Part shown: positions 57,701-62,229 of the stretch, piece by piece
Layout: every line of letters starts with the position of its first letter
Position numbering within the stretch: position 1 is the first letter of the stretch
Notes under the pieces: generated by a model
Told to the model about the DNA's origin: nothing
What the model saw: the letters and a program-made list of their open reading frames with translations, nothing else
Databases searched by the model: none
Position numbers and translations under genes: made by a program
Origin: Owenia fusiformis
Lineage: Eukaryota > Annelida > Polychaeta > Sabellida > Oweniidae
Length of the DNA stretch: 64,000 nt
Reading direction: 5' to 3'
Assembly (NCBI GenBank): GCA_903813345.2
Contig: CAIIXF020000003.1
Span: 19,666,931 to 19,730,930, forward strand

Positions 57701-58997
57701 ACATCCAGCCTAGAACAATAAATAGAAAAATAATTTTAATAATGATCACTATCATCGGTTTGTTTCATTTTAAAGTTCTTTCAGTAGGAAGTTATGGTAT
57801 CTATTGTTCTATTTCATTGGTAAAACCATTTATTCAGATTTTAGGATTTCAAATAAGAAATCATTTCTCTATAAGTGTAATGTTAGAAATCTGTCTTAAT
57901 ACATGAGCAGTTGTGCTTCGTATACTTCTTTATGATATTCAACTATACCTTTAGACTAAATATCTTAAATTGAAAATTAGAAAATTCTCTTAAGGCTGAT
58001 TCATATTCTTAACTCTGCAATCTTGACGATTTCACTAGATCTACAGTTATATTCTTACATTTTTTCATCATGTGTTTTTGTCTTGTGAGGAGACTCTGGC
58101 GAAAGTTTAAATCACCGAAACAGCTTGTCAGCTTATGAATAAGAGTTAAAAGTAATATTATAAGATCCATCATTTTAATTGAACATCTCGAGTATTTCAT
58201 CTAATAGGAGTGAACTTTCTGTTATTTCAACAATTCAATTCAATTTGAATTTAATCCTTAAAAACATAATTATACAAAGTACATGTAATTGACTGAAAGA
58301 TGTCAAAATTAGTAGAGTTAATGAAATAAGATATTGTTTGTGGCTGGATGGGTCCAAGGAAGATTCTCTATGTCCTGTCTGTCCTAAAGCTCTCCCATAT
58401 TGTATGTATGAGGCTTAGGGTAGCTGGTGCGCTGTGTGATATCATAGAATACTTAATCACCATTTTCAAAGGGAGAGCTTTAGGTGAACGTATGTGATAT
58501 GAACGTGTGTATGTAATGTATGATTGAGACTGGCTCAGCTTCAATGTATATGCATGCTAAGACTGTGAGATGATTGTGTATAAGGAGTGTGGAGTTGAAG
58601 TTGCCAGTCTTGTACGTGCAAAACCTGGCACCCTAGTTCGTAGACTGACTATACAAATACCTTGCTTTTTGCCTGTTCGTATGTGAGGTTGATAGCTTAT
58701 ACGCTAAATAAGGACCAAGCTTCTATGTAGTTTAACACTCTCGTGTACAAGAAGTGACATAAATAGAACTTCCGAGGACCCTGATCTAACATGACCCATC
58801 TCTACACACATACACACATCTGGGCTGATTTACCACGACCCAGGATTGTAACATGTTATACTAATCTATTGTTGTGTGACTTATAGATGCTAACAACACT
58901 ATTGAGGATCCAGTTGACAGCATCAAGTGCGAGGTACCTACACCGATGGAGACTGACCGCCCAAATGTCGTCAACATATTGTCATCTGTCTCGCCAG
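9694..58997 (+). CDS. NFAT5: NFAT5 (TonEBP)-like Rel-homology transcription factor, partial gene
   Basis: Eight exons join without a phase break: 9694-9742, 12080-13082, 15132-15345, 15987-16183, 30786-30958, 31383-31609, 51825-51948 and 58887-58997. Together they encode 699 residues plus one base. Order: disordered Ser/Pro-rich N-terminus; Rel-homology domain with recognition loop '[11 protein letters not shown]' (near residues 399-409), '[11 protein letters not shown]', 'TTPC', '[11 protein letters not shown]' and 'SKKKST'; IPT domain with 'TQPAGQPEI', 'FIIGKNF', 'KVIFQE' and '[10 protein letters not shown]'. RARY with the KDRAQ continuation is closer to NFAT5 than to calcineurin-regulated NFATs. 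Family role: homodimeric, osmotic-stress-responsive nuclear factor binding TGGAAA-type sites. The long C-terminal activation region is not in the window. Introns span 0.4-20 kb and contain a protease gene and many transposons. Confidence 0.92.
9743..12079 (+). other. NFAT5 intron 1
   Basis: Contains a C-tract and a G-tract (about 10588-10600 and 10670-10686) flanking a short segment, otherwise AT-rich sequence. I see no gene, RNA or clear mobile element. Confidence 0.5.
12080..13082 (+). CDS. NFAT5: NFAT5-like N-terminal regulatory exon
   Basis: This 1003-base exon (acceptor ctattccag, donor aag|gtaagt) encodes about 334 residues rich in Ser, Thr, Pro, Asn and Gly, with '[18 protein letters not shown]' and several later Ser-Pro sites, so it is probably disordered and phosphorylated. 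It has no fold I recognise and no obvious PxIxIT calcineurin-docking motif, in line with NFAT5. Acidic patches ([20 protein letters not shown]) could act as activation or docking segments; that is inference. Confidence 0.85.
13083..15131 (+). other. NFAT5 intron 2
   Basis: AT-rich. Contains one copy of the 'GCCAGGGG' repeat (14609-14760) and nothing else that I can assign. Confidence 0.5.
14609..14760. repeat. Dispersed repeat 'GCCAGGGG' family, copy 2
   Basis: Begins 'acaggccatagccagctttt' and contains 'acttgaaaatgctcagaa' and 'attttgggccag'. Its start resembles the complement of the end of copy 3 ('cctggctacaggtctg', about 30560), giving a candidate terminal inverted repeat. Confidence 0.5.
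15132..15345 (+). CDS. NFAT5: NFAT5-like exon: start of Rel-homology domain and DNA-recognition loop
   Basis: Begins with the base completing an Arg codon and ends phase 0 at 'cag|gtatgt'. It encodes a basic stretch ('[15 protein letters not shown]', possible nuclear localisation signal), '[17 protein letters not shown]' and '[14 protein letters not shown]'. The loop RxxYxTEGSRG is the base-contacting segment of NFAT proteins. Confidence 0.93.
15346..15986 (+). other. NFAT5 intron 3
   Basis: 641 bases of AT-rich sequence; no feature recognised. Confidence 0.5.
15987..16183 (+). CDS. NFAT5: NFAT5-like exon: middle of Rel-homology domain
   Basis: Encodes '[17 protein letters not shown]', '[20 protein letters not shown]', '[19 protein letters not shown]'. 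The block [15 protein letters not shown] is diagnostic of the NFAT Rel-homology domain. Ends phase 2 at 'ttgag|gttagt'; the missing base comes from the next exon 14.6 kb downstream. Confidence 0.93.
18336..18525. mobile_element. Pogo-like MITE (ACAGTGAAACCTGT ends)
   Basis: Left end 'tacagtgaaacctgtaaagt', right end 'ccacttagacaggttttacc'. The internal unit 'gtggaacacct / gtagaacacct' is repeated. Terminal repeats of this kind with TA flanks fit the Tc1/mariner/pogo group. Confidence 0.75.
19841..20009. mobile_element. Pogo-like MITE
   Basis: Left 'gtagaacctataaagtggaa', right 'ttattcaggttttactgta', with 'gaacacct' repeats inside. Same family as 18336-18525. Confidence 0.7.
22034..22214. mobile_element. 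Pogo-like MITE
   Basis: Left 'tacagtaaaacctgcctcag', right 'cacttaacagggttccctgta'-type end (22195-22214). Internal 'gtgttctac / gtgttccac' repeats as in its relatives. Confidence 0.75.
23005..23617 (+). mobile_element. Hairpin-ended promoter-bearing element (element d)
   Basis: The outer inverted repeats of about 35 bp (23008-23043 and 23581-23616) share 'gattggct--cagaatgcaa'; the left copy reads ATTGG (CCAAT complement) followed by 'cccagaatgc' (ZNF143-like). Inside are 'cgaccaatacccctgg', CRE-like 'tcgacgtcataa' (about 23313), ATG at 23338 opening an 18-codon frame, and the hairpin 23385-23552 with outer 'atatagacctc' and 'ggtctatat', as in element a. No long ORF remains. Confidence 0.6.
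23385..23552. repeat. Hairpin of element d
   Basis: The arms include 'agcaggggtaatat-gtcgaa' against 'ttcgacaatataacccctgc' and 'agggctaggcacaaa' against 'tttgtgcctagccct'. The apex is 'cactcccttcggtcgttcgg'. The stem is nearly uninterrupted over some 75 bp. Confidence 0.85.
23880..24033. repeat. Two-copy tandem duplication, about 76 bp
   Basis: 'aatatgctaatgatttctca' through 'ctctctcaaaatattctttt' and 'ctgcacacttaat' occur twice in tandem. The second copy has a small 'atc' insertion. Confidence 0.8.
24355..24810 (+). mobile_element. Hairpin-ended promoter-bearing element (element e)
   Basis: Inverted repeats 'taccactctaagtccaatta' (about 24358) and 'taattgaacttagagtggca' (24645-24664) enclose dyads ('gtataccact', 'gtggtatat'), 'gtgcattctgggaac' (24482-24496, complement of the ZNF143 core), CRE 'gtgacgtcat' (24544-24553), and an ATG five bases later opening a 9-codon frame. 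A hairpin follows directly at 24670-24810. The order matches elements a and d; whether the hairpin belongs to the same insertion is not proven. Confidence 0.5.
24670..24810. repeat. Hairpin with CGTTCGCTACGCTC apex
   Basis: Arms 'gattatattatggtt...tttatactc...atatattcac' and 'gtgaatatatcatatactc...gagtataaa...aaccattatataa'. The apex 'tcgttcgctacgctcact' has the same GC-rich, CG-repeating character as the apices at 4098 and 23475. Confidence 0.75.
24824..24975. repeat. Pogo-like MITE fragment
   Basis: Left end 'tcagtaaaacatgtatatct', with 'tctgaacacctctcatccga' and 'acactttttggtctcattt' matching the element at 39433. The right end is lost. Confidence 0.6.
25510..25735. repeat. 27-bp G-rich minisatellite
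   Basis: About eight copies of 'ggccctgataatgggggg' + 'aagggggag' in tandem, with minor variants (ataattgggggaaag). Strongly purine-skewed with runs of five or six G, so quadruplex or triplex structure is possible. Confidence 0.95.
26723..26871. mobile_element. Pogo-like MITE
   Basis: Left 'tacactaaagcctgtcatag', right 'ctatacaggtttcattgta', with 'gtgaacacct' repeats inside. Confidence 0.65.
27215..27349 (+). repeat. Dispersed 'TTATGTCACCACC...GCCTTGTT' repeat, copy 3
   Basis: Short copy with left 'ttatgtcaccaccacaagta' and right 'gcaggtgacattttgcatgt' followed by 'caatgccttgt'. Confidence 0.7.
29004..29160. mobile_element. Pogo-like MITE
   Basis: Left 'tacagtaaaacctatgtgca', right 'ttgagacaggttttaccgta'. 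A lone right end of the same family is at 29862-29882 ('cttagacaggttttacta'). Confidence 0.75.
30400..30597. repeat. Dispersed repeat 'GCCAGGGG' family, copy 3
   Basis: Contains 'tggtcagtttttgctagggg', 'cacttgaaaaattctcagaa' and 'atattggccaggggttgggg', and ends near 'ccacctggctacaggtctga'. See copies at 2503 and 14609. Confidence 0.5.
30786..30958 (+). CDS. NFAT5: NFAT5-like exon: end of Rel-homology DNA-binding domain
   Basis: After acceptor 'gtgcttacag' it reads '[19 protein letters not shown]', '[18 protein letters not shown]', '[17 protein letters not shown]'. This is one of the best conserved NFAT5 blocks. Ends phase 1 at 'tgca|gtatgt'. Confidence 0.95.
30959..31382 (+). other. NFAT5 intron 5
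   Basis: 424 bases, AT-rich. A small palindrome 'agggcgtagccct' sits near 31168. Nothing else is seen. Confidence 0.5.
31383..31609 (+). CDS. NFAT5: NFAT5-like exon: first part of IPT domain
   Basis: Reads '[20 protein letters not shown]', '[20 protein letters not shown]', '[19 protein letters not shown]' and '[17 protein letters not shown]'. TQPAG-PEI and IGKNF-KVIFQE are the NFAT5 IPT signature. An acidic insert ([11 protein letters not shown]) appears longer than in vertebrates. Ends phase 0 at 'caacag|gtaggg'. Confidence 0.94.
32612..32772. mobile_element. 161-bp MITE with AATACTGTA ends
   Basis: Left 'aatactgtataacac', right 'gtgttttacagtatt'. The interior has 'ttttgcgagaat' and 'tttttgcgaaaatt'. 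Non-coding. Confidence 0.6.
33913..34997 (-). mobile_element. Mariner-like element, internally degenerate, with 199-bp terminal inverted repeats
   Basis: The arms 33913-34111 and 34799-34997 both begin 'cgaggggtgatcaataagta' from the outside and end at 'atttacgtc'. TA flanks both sides (33911-33912 and 34998-34999). It is 1085 bp long. A transposase relic lies on the minus strand. Arms this long are unusual; most mariner repeats are near 30 bp. Confidence 0.9.
34411..34626 (-). pseudogene. Mariner transposase C-terminal relic
   Basis: A short open stretch reads '[15 protein letters not shown]' and '[15 protein letters not shown]'. These match the second and third catalytic Asp regions of mariner DD34D transposases (D-N-APAH and PYSPDLAPCD). 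The two Asp residues are separated by 35 residues, close to the usual 34. The N-terminal helix-turn-helix and first Asp are not found; the gene is dead. Confidence 0.8.
35654..39277 (-). CDS. Secreted chymotrypsin-fold serine protease (S1A), nested antisense in NFAT5
   Basis: Exons on the minus strand: tentative signal exon 39212-39277; 38434-38662; 37873-38000; 36756-36920; 35987-36141; 35654-35824 (stop 35654-35656). The last five join in phase with GT/AG borders (281 residues). Motifs in order: 'RIVGGE' activation site, 'EWPWLVNM', '[17 protein letters not shown]' (His), 'MRLGEHNM', '[12 protein letters not shown]' (Asp), 'CMVAGWGLT', 'CHGDSGSP' (Ser), '[15 protein letters not shown]'. The S1-pocket residue at chymotrypsin position 189 is Gly, so it is probably not trypsin-like. 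A 'CQKLGQHC' insertion with two N-glycosylation sequons (NTT, NSS) lies before the His region. The signal exon ends phase 0 but exon 2 needs phase 1, so an intermediate exon or a different border is missing. Confidence 0.9.
36551..36722. mobile_element. Pogo-like MITE in a protease intron
   Basis: Left 'tacagtaaaacctgtgtatg', 'ttgaacattttatgc' and 'gttcactacagagaggg' match 29004-29160. The right end is degenerate. Confidence 0.6.
37541..37735 (+). mobile_element. tRNA-derived SINE-like element
   Basis: The head 'cccttatagctcaagtggta' + 'gagc' has a good RNA polymerase III A box, and 'ggtcttggcttcaatttc' at about 37606 is a degenerate B box. The intervening stem-loop part is too irregular for a working tRNA. 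The following 100 bases would be the SINE body. It lies in the protease intron between exons 37873 and 36920. Confidence 0.5.
39016..39069 (+). repeat. 3' end of the 'GCCTTGTC' dispersed repeat
   Basis: Only the right end: 'gtctgtaacaaatggcaggt' then 'ggtgacattttg' and 'ttaatgccttgtc'. Confidence 0.65.
39212..39277 (-). CDS. Candidate signal-peptide exon of the protease
   Basis: Reads '[20 protein letters not shown]' then AR up to donor 'cgg|gtagga': a short basic start, a hydrophobic core of about 15 residues and a small-residue end, typical of a secretory signal. It lies 550 bases upstream of the first protease exon on the same strand. Phase does not match directly (see the gene entry). 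Confidence 0.6.
39433..40652. mobile_element. Longer pogo-like element containing a foldback insertion
   Basis: Left 'tacagtagaacctgtatatc', right 'ggattagacaggtttaactg' + 'tta'. Near each end are 'tctgaacacct' / 'ccgaacacc' units. The interior is largely the inverted repeat 39741-40486. No transposase frame is seen. Confidence 0.65.
39741..40486. repeat. Large inverted repeat (arms about 325 bp)
   Basis: Arms 39741-40072 and 40163-40486 share 'ttagcgcaacagattttgg', 'atcacttctagagatgataa' and 'ttgacacacagttaa'-type blocks, with a spacer of about 90 bases. It is a foldback element or an inverted duplication. Confidence 0.85.
40653..41426. other. Intronic stretch without recognised features
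   Basis: AT-rich sequence between the pogo-like element and the nested cluster; no exon or repeat structure identified. Confidence 0.5.
41730..42045 (-). pseudogene. R2/HERO-like retrotransposon ORF, 3' segment (endonuclease end)
   Basis: Continues the frame interrupted at 46557: '[20 protein letters not shown]', '[19 protein letters not shown]', '[19 protein letters not shown]', stop 41730-41732. With '[11 protein letters not shown]' on the far side of the insertion this supplies the PD...E..K pattern of the restriction-like endonuclease found at the C-terminus of R2-clade non-LTR elements. Confidence 0.8.
42046..42161 (-). repeat. Split direct repeat B, outer copy
   Basis: 116 bases beginning 'aatgtcctcctccatcacca' and ending 'cttgtaaaaaccgccc' on the plus strand, the same as 42394-42509. 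Confidence 0.93.
42261..42393 (-). repeat. Split direct repeat A, inner copy
   Basis: 133 bases from 'aaaaagctttactcaactat' to 'ttgtaaataatcatt', matching 46424-46556. It directly abuts the inner B copy. Confidence 0.93.
42394..42509 (-). repeat. Split direct repeat B, inner copy
   Basis: Matches 42046-42161. Directly adjacent to the A copy ending at 42393, so the A|B junction probably represents the joined ends of the circular intermediate. Confidence 0.93.
42663..43415 (-). pseudogene. YR retrotransposon tyrosine recombinase, internally deleted
   Basis: The 250-codon frame has an N-terminal core-binding part ('[20 protein letters not shown]', 'LLMYIAYSY', '[17 protein letters not shown]') and a C-terminal catalytic part with '[13 protein letters not shown]' (H-x-x-R) and '[16 protein letters not shown]' (W and nucleophile Tyr). 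The segment that should carry the first catalytic Arg and the Lys hairpin, between '[12 protein letters not shown]' and '[15 protein letters not shown]', is missing: only about 15 residues lie where 60-80 are usual. The frame's first codon is TTG; no ATG is obvious. The enzyme is probably inactive. Confidence 0.85.
43634..45499 (-). pseudogene. YR retrotransposon reverse transcriptase and RNase H, one in-frame stop
   Basis: One frame is broken by a single TGA at 44711-44713 ('WELLGTT*EMIDM'). Before it are '[20 protein letters not shown]', '[14 protein letters not shown]' and '[14 protein letters not shown]' (RT motifs 1-3). After it are '[14 protein letters not shown]', 'HYLDDYF' (catalytic YxDD), '[10 protein letters not shown]', then RNase H with '[14 protein letters not shown]', 'WKELYAI', '[15 protein letters not shown]' and 'NILADALSR'. 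It follows gag and lies in the +1 frame relative to it, overlapping by up to 250 bases, so expression would need frameshifting or re-initiation. The upstream frame has no ATG at its start (TTG). Confidence 0.9.
45249..46400 (-). CDS. YR retrotransposon Gag-like protein
   Basis: 383 residues from ATG at 46400; the frame is open 13 codons further up but only with a TTG. An N-terminal Cys cluster ('[20 protein letters not shown]') is followed by a Gln/Asn/Pro-rich linker and a C-terminal set of fingers: '[13 protein letters not shown]' and '[20 protein letters not shown]' continuing to '[14 protein letters not shown]'. Such Cys/His fingers are typical of Gag in DIRS/Ngaro-like elements and would bind the element RNA. 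The frame is intact. Confidence 0.85.
   Translation of the reverse strand: MDTNSDIETQGAKPRCCSTCGNTVRGHNGPYGPKCTNYQTEGDAQSKIETPDSTDTSSGIVSDNQPSASWITNAIMTMNDQISNLSMVTSNLKEGQDNLRELMEGIIQQRNLPDPNMGVVPPVQGATAQNAPQQSNPTPDTIPPVNDNRVSYEGCTMGVPVKVTNKIIAGEYVNLVDLLPTNLYHQSVDNQWQNEQVLCSDNGQLKLQKKNKQTQVQSFLSWNTAWNVYEMIIMEHNPSAYSDLRTYRAHIQECDKKFQWSAVSQYDIRFRLKLGAAKSFAFGNLDTFLYTTILDASAVKHVAIKCYRCKGDHQVSKCPFLETNKVETAEKNEKPKGTGNISGEICNKFQTGECTFGNRCFRKHVCKNCKVGLLPYAKCDCSK
46424..46556 (-). repeat. Split direct repeat A, outer copy
   Basis: Matches 42261-42393. Its right edge '...aataatcatt' meets host sequence 'gatgattttgacc'. Confidence 0.93.
46557..49653 (-). pseudogene. R2/HERO-like non-LTR retrotransposon ORF, 5' and RT segment
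   Basis: The minus-strand frame is open from about 49653 to a TAG at 46817-46819, then continues in the same frame to 46557 where the YR element interrupts it. An N-terminal C2H2-type finger ('[20 protein letters not shown]') is followed by RT: '[18 protein letters not shown]', '[10 protein letters not shown]', '[20 protein letters not shown]', '[14 protein letters not shown]', '[13 protein letters not shown]', '[18 protein letters not shown]', '[10 protein letters not shown]' (catalytic). Then '[17 protein letters not shown]', the CCHC knuckle, and '[11 protein letters not shown]', the start of the restriction-like endonuclease. The R2 superclade, probably HERO-like. The TAG ('GRFR*RHDQV') sits where Trp is usual. 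No ATG near the 5' end; 49615 is a GTG. Confidence 0.88.
49670..51672. repeat. Satellite rich in TGACCT/AGGTCA half-sites
   Basis: About 14 tandem units of 110-160 bp. The consensus contains 'tcaaaatcatctacatgttc', 'ttcaaatctgactttagatt', 'tgaccttcaatgaccttctc', 'aaggtcaaaaaaggtcaaaa' and 'caacttgcttcaaattgac'. Length variation comes from gain or loss of 'gactttagattt' and of the 'aaggtca' part. A longer two-unit block ending 'ttgactttacaagttctcag' recurs at about 50740 and 51298, showing higher-order duplication. Confidence 0.95.
51825..51948 (+). CDS. NFAT5: NFAT5-like exon: second part of IPT domain
   Basis: After acceptor 'gatatttttcag' it reads '[18 protein letters not shown]', '[20 protein letters not shown]' and 'YIP', ending phase 1 at 'cccaa|gtaggt'. 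VPAYRD...V-I-V--GG--SE-Q-FTY is the closing half of an NFAT5 IPT fold. The outer repeat ends only 112 bases upstream of the exon. Confidence 0.94.
51949..54424 (+). other. NFAT5 intron 7, proximal part
   Basis: No exon or complete element recognised. A 107-codon open frame at 53227-53550 has no motif I know and looks like chance. Confidence 0.45.
54425..56640. repeat. Minisatellite based on 'AGTATGGGAGATGAT' with 65-bp higher-order units
   Basis: From 54425 to about 55250 there are diverged units of 23-46 bp ('tatgggagaagagtaccatt', 'aagtatgtgagagaattacc'). From about 55310 to 56590 the array is homogeneous: 'tatttagtatgggagatgat', 'agccactgagtatgtgatga', 'caaccatttatttgttagag', 'tgtgc' (65 bp), plus a longer variant with 'agtatgtaatagaataccat'. 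The uniform part looks recently expanded. Confidence 0.95.
56641..58886 (+). other. NFAT5 intron 7, distal part
   Basis: AT-rich with no recognised exon. A less AT-rich segment at about 56870-57010 ('ttgcaccccactacagcatg' onward) may be an old repeat; I could not assign it. Confidence 0.45.
58887..58997 (+). CDS. NFAT5: NFAT5-like exon after the IPT domain
   Basis: After 'gacttatag' it reads (with the carried base) '[20 protein letters not shown]' then '[17 protein letters not shown]', ending phase 1 at 'ccag|gtaatt'. Phase matches the previous exon. Acidic, probably disordered linker to the C-terminal activation region. 'IKCE' fits the SUMO consensus (hydrophobic-K-x-E). Confidence 0.75.
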
Positions 58998-60299
58998 GTA
59001 ATTGTTTTATTTCTTTACGTTATCTTTCATTTAAACCCAAGGTTGACTTGTGATTTACAATGAAGTACCTCATTTGAGAAAACATGAGAATATATTTTTT
59101 GGATGATAATCTTTATTTTAAAAAATACTACATCCCCCCTTAATTGAATTGAATAATATGTGAATATTCCTTTGATTGAAAAATGTGGTATTTCATTAAT
59201 AAAGCACAAAATATAAATCAATAATGGCCACGTAGTTATCTGTTATTTAAGATAAAATTCCGTCTGCTCCACGGGGTCAGATTGCTTGAATTTTAGATTT
59301 GACATCCAAGACCAATGTTCTACTCTTGTGTGACTGGTTGGAATTCACAGATGCAGTTAGAATGACACCTCATTAATATTTAATTTCTGTTTGTTTTTAG
59401 TGTTCAACCAACTGAGCCAAAATTAATTAGATTAACAATCTACTTAGTTTGCTATTATTTTTAACTGTTTAATATGCAGTTGTACTAAAATTTTCTATTT
59501 TTCCAAAATGTTTGGATTGACTATAATTTACTTGAAGGTTAAATGATACTCTCAAGAAAAGTTGAAGTTTGACTTTAATTTGACCGACTTGCTAAACATG
59601 GTTTGATTACATCAATAGTCACCATATTAAATTTTCACAGAAGCAACTTTAAAGTATTCCTAATGCTTCAGTCACATTTGATCTCTGACCACCGTACAAT
59701 GACCGTAGCTTCCCAAAATCTATATAGTAGGGAAAGGCAGTACGATGTAAATTTTCTATATCGATTTTATGAAGCTTAGGCTGTCATAGAGCAAATGTAA
59801 CTGAGGCTTAAGATGCAAAATATGTTGTTGAACTCATAATCAATTTTCATATTACTATTACAACTTGAAATTATTACAAATGAAGTGAAAATTAAATGAC
59901 AAAATATTGAGAATTGAAAAAGTTATCAGGTTAAAAGAGAAAAATGACTTGTTCTGTCCCGGTTACTAATATATATATATATACTGTATATATGTTATAT
60001 ATGTTATATATATTTCTTGCTTCTGTGATTTATGGCTTGTTCTATGTGTGCTTAAAGGAGTGGTTGTATTACTGTTAACAAAAATTTATTTATTTATTTC
60101 ATCTATAATGAGATATTTATTTAGGTCTATGATTGGATCTCATAAATTTAGGTGTATTCGTCACACAAAGGATGCAGTTGGTGTTATCACCTTTCAGTGG
60201 AACAATTTGCGAGCAGTTAAATATGTTTTACATGTAAAGATATATTGATATAATGCATAGTATATATGTGACCCTGGCCTATATATAAGTATTGTGCAT

Positions 60300-60423
60300 T
60301 TTATGTCACCACCAGCAGTCGTGACATATTGTCAATTTCTCTAACTTGGTGTTTGGGGTGGGGTTGGGGTGTCGGTGTCTGTAACAAATGGCAGGTGGTG
60401 AAATTTTGCATGTAATGCCTTGT
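60300..60423 (+). repeat. Dispersed 'TTATGTCACCACC...GCCTTGT' repeat, copy 4
   Basis: Left 'tttatgtcaccaccagcagt', 'cgtgacatattgtc'; right 'gtctgtaacaaatggcaggt' and 'gtaatgccttgt'. Confidence 0.75.
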
Positions 60424-60731
60424 ATGATATTAGAATGCCACAGATTTGACCTTATGTATATTATAGTGTTGGTTGTTGAATGTGATATCAAAAAACAAGT
60501 AATTGACACAATAAAGAATTCAAATTGAAAAAAACATTTGAGCTGATGAATCCAGCTCAAAAATAATGAGTTGACATTTAAAAATCTCTCAGTCCTTCCA
60601 GACATTTGTCAGTATGATGTATTCATTCATATAAAATCCAATCCTTCTAAACTCAAATGTACTTATATCTGAGAGGTGTATCATTTTTAAGATCATTCAC
60701 AGTTTTATATTGAAAACCAACCTACACAATT

Positions 60732-60800
60732 CAAGCATTGTATACTATTCAAGCATTGTATACTATTCAAGCATTGTATACTATTCAAGCATTGTTTAGT
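60732..60800. repeat. 19-bp tandem repeat, about four copies
   Basis: 'attcaagcattgtatacta' repeated in tandem. Confidence 0.85.
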
Positions 60801-61097
60801 GTCTATGTTTGTGTCTACATATTGTGTTTTCATTTGTTTTCTTGTTATAATAATATAATACTAATGAAAATGTTATTTCTATTAATGAAATTACAAACAC
60901 GTTAAATGTATGTATTTATTACAGTCTGAAACACAGCATCAACTTGAGATGATATCTTCATACATGGGCATTTTAGTGATGTTTTATAATGTCTGTGCAC
61001 TATACTGTTTCTAAGGTTTTTATGTTTCCAGCAAATAGGTGTACATGTAGTTAAATATTGATTAGAATATAAGTTGTTTTTTATTTTAATTTATGCT

Positions 61098-61597
61098 NNN
61101 NNNNNNNNNNNNNNNNNNNNNNNNNNNNNNNNNNNNNNNNNNNNNNNNNNNNNNNNNNNNNNNNNNNNNNNNNNNNNNNNNNNNNNNNNNNNNNNNNNNN
61201 NNNNNNNNNNNNNNNNNNNNNNNNNNNNNNNNNNNNNNNNNNNNNNNNNNNNNNNNNNNNNNNNNNNNNNNNNNNNNNNNNNNNNNNNNNNNNNNNNNNN
61301 NNNNNNNNNNNNNNNNNNNNNNNNNNNNNNNNNNNNNNNNNNNNNNNNNNNNNNNNNNNNNNNNNNNNNNNNNNNNNNNNNNNNNNNNNNNNNNNNNNNN
61401 NNNNNNNNNNNNNNNNNNNNNNNNNNNNNNNNNNNNNNNNNNNNNNNNNNNNNNNNNNNNNNNNNNNNNNNNNNNNNNNNNNNNNNNNNNNNNNNNNNNN
61501 NNNNNNNNNNNNNNNNNNNNNNNNNNNNNNNNNNNNNNNNNNNNNNNNNNNNNNNNNNNNNNNNNNNNNNNNNNNNNNNNNNNNNNNNNNNNNNNNN
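61098..61597. other. Assembly gap of exactly 500 N
   Basis: A fixed-size run of N, so a placeholder for a gap of unknown length. Sequence on the two sides cannot be assumed to be adjacent or even correctly joined. Confidence 0.98.
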
Positions 61598-62229
61598 CTT
61601 AATTGAAGAAATATGACAAAAATATAGGAAAGTATGCCTACATAAGGTATGAGGTTCCATATCCATCCATCTCGTAGTATTGTTCTAAATAACGCCATAG
61701 TTGGCTTCTAGGGTACCTAGTATGCCACTATTTGGTATCAAAATAAAGAGGAGGAGTTCAACTTTCATTTGAATTACGAAAATAGCGATGTAGGTCAAAA
61801 ATAGTTCCGACGTGAGCATGTTTACTACGCGTTTGCCCATCATATCAGAATTGAGGAAGTGGTAGCAAACGCGAGTCACAATAAATGGACGCTGATATCT
61901 CAAAAAGTAACCTGACTCCCTATAATTTGATGTAGATCAATCGAACCCCTATATGGACAGGTACATTTTGATATATAACACTATGGGGGGTAAGCGTTTT
62001 ATAGTTGGTCACGAACGCCATATGTGCAAAGTATTGTTATGAATTTTCGAATTTGGTGTTGGATTACGGTACTCATACCTTAATATGAGGCCTAAAATTG
62101 TCTGCTAGTTGGCCAGAGACCAATATTCTGGTAAGAGCGTTTTGTAAGCTCATGCGACCTCATTATGTCCAAGATGGCCGCTAATCACCCAAATTCTCTA
62201 TAAGAAAATTCTCATGTATGTGCTGCACG
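61598..62229. other. Unassigned sequence between the gap and the terminal satellite
   Basis: About 630 bases of less AT-rich DNA with no recognised exon. 'gcgtagtatacgtag' near the end begins the transition into the satellite. Confidence 0.45.

Larger units (their letters stand above)
58998..61097 (+). other. Presumed NFAT5 intron up to the gap
   Basis: Contains a TA-repeat (about 59970-60010), the repeat copy at 60300-60423 and a 19-bp tandem array. No exon recognised. Confidence 0.45.

Noticed and set aside
57613-57906. 97-codon open frame
   Set aside because: No recognisable motif or conserved splice borders; hydrophobic composition expected from T-rich DNA.
61074-61698. Open frames across the N run
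   Set aside because: They consist almost wholly of undetermined bases.
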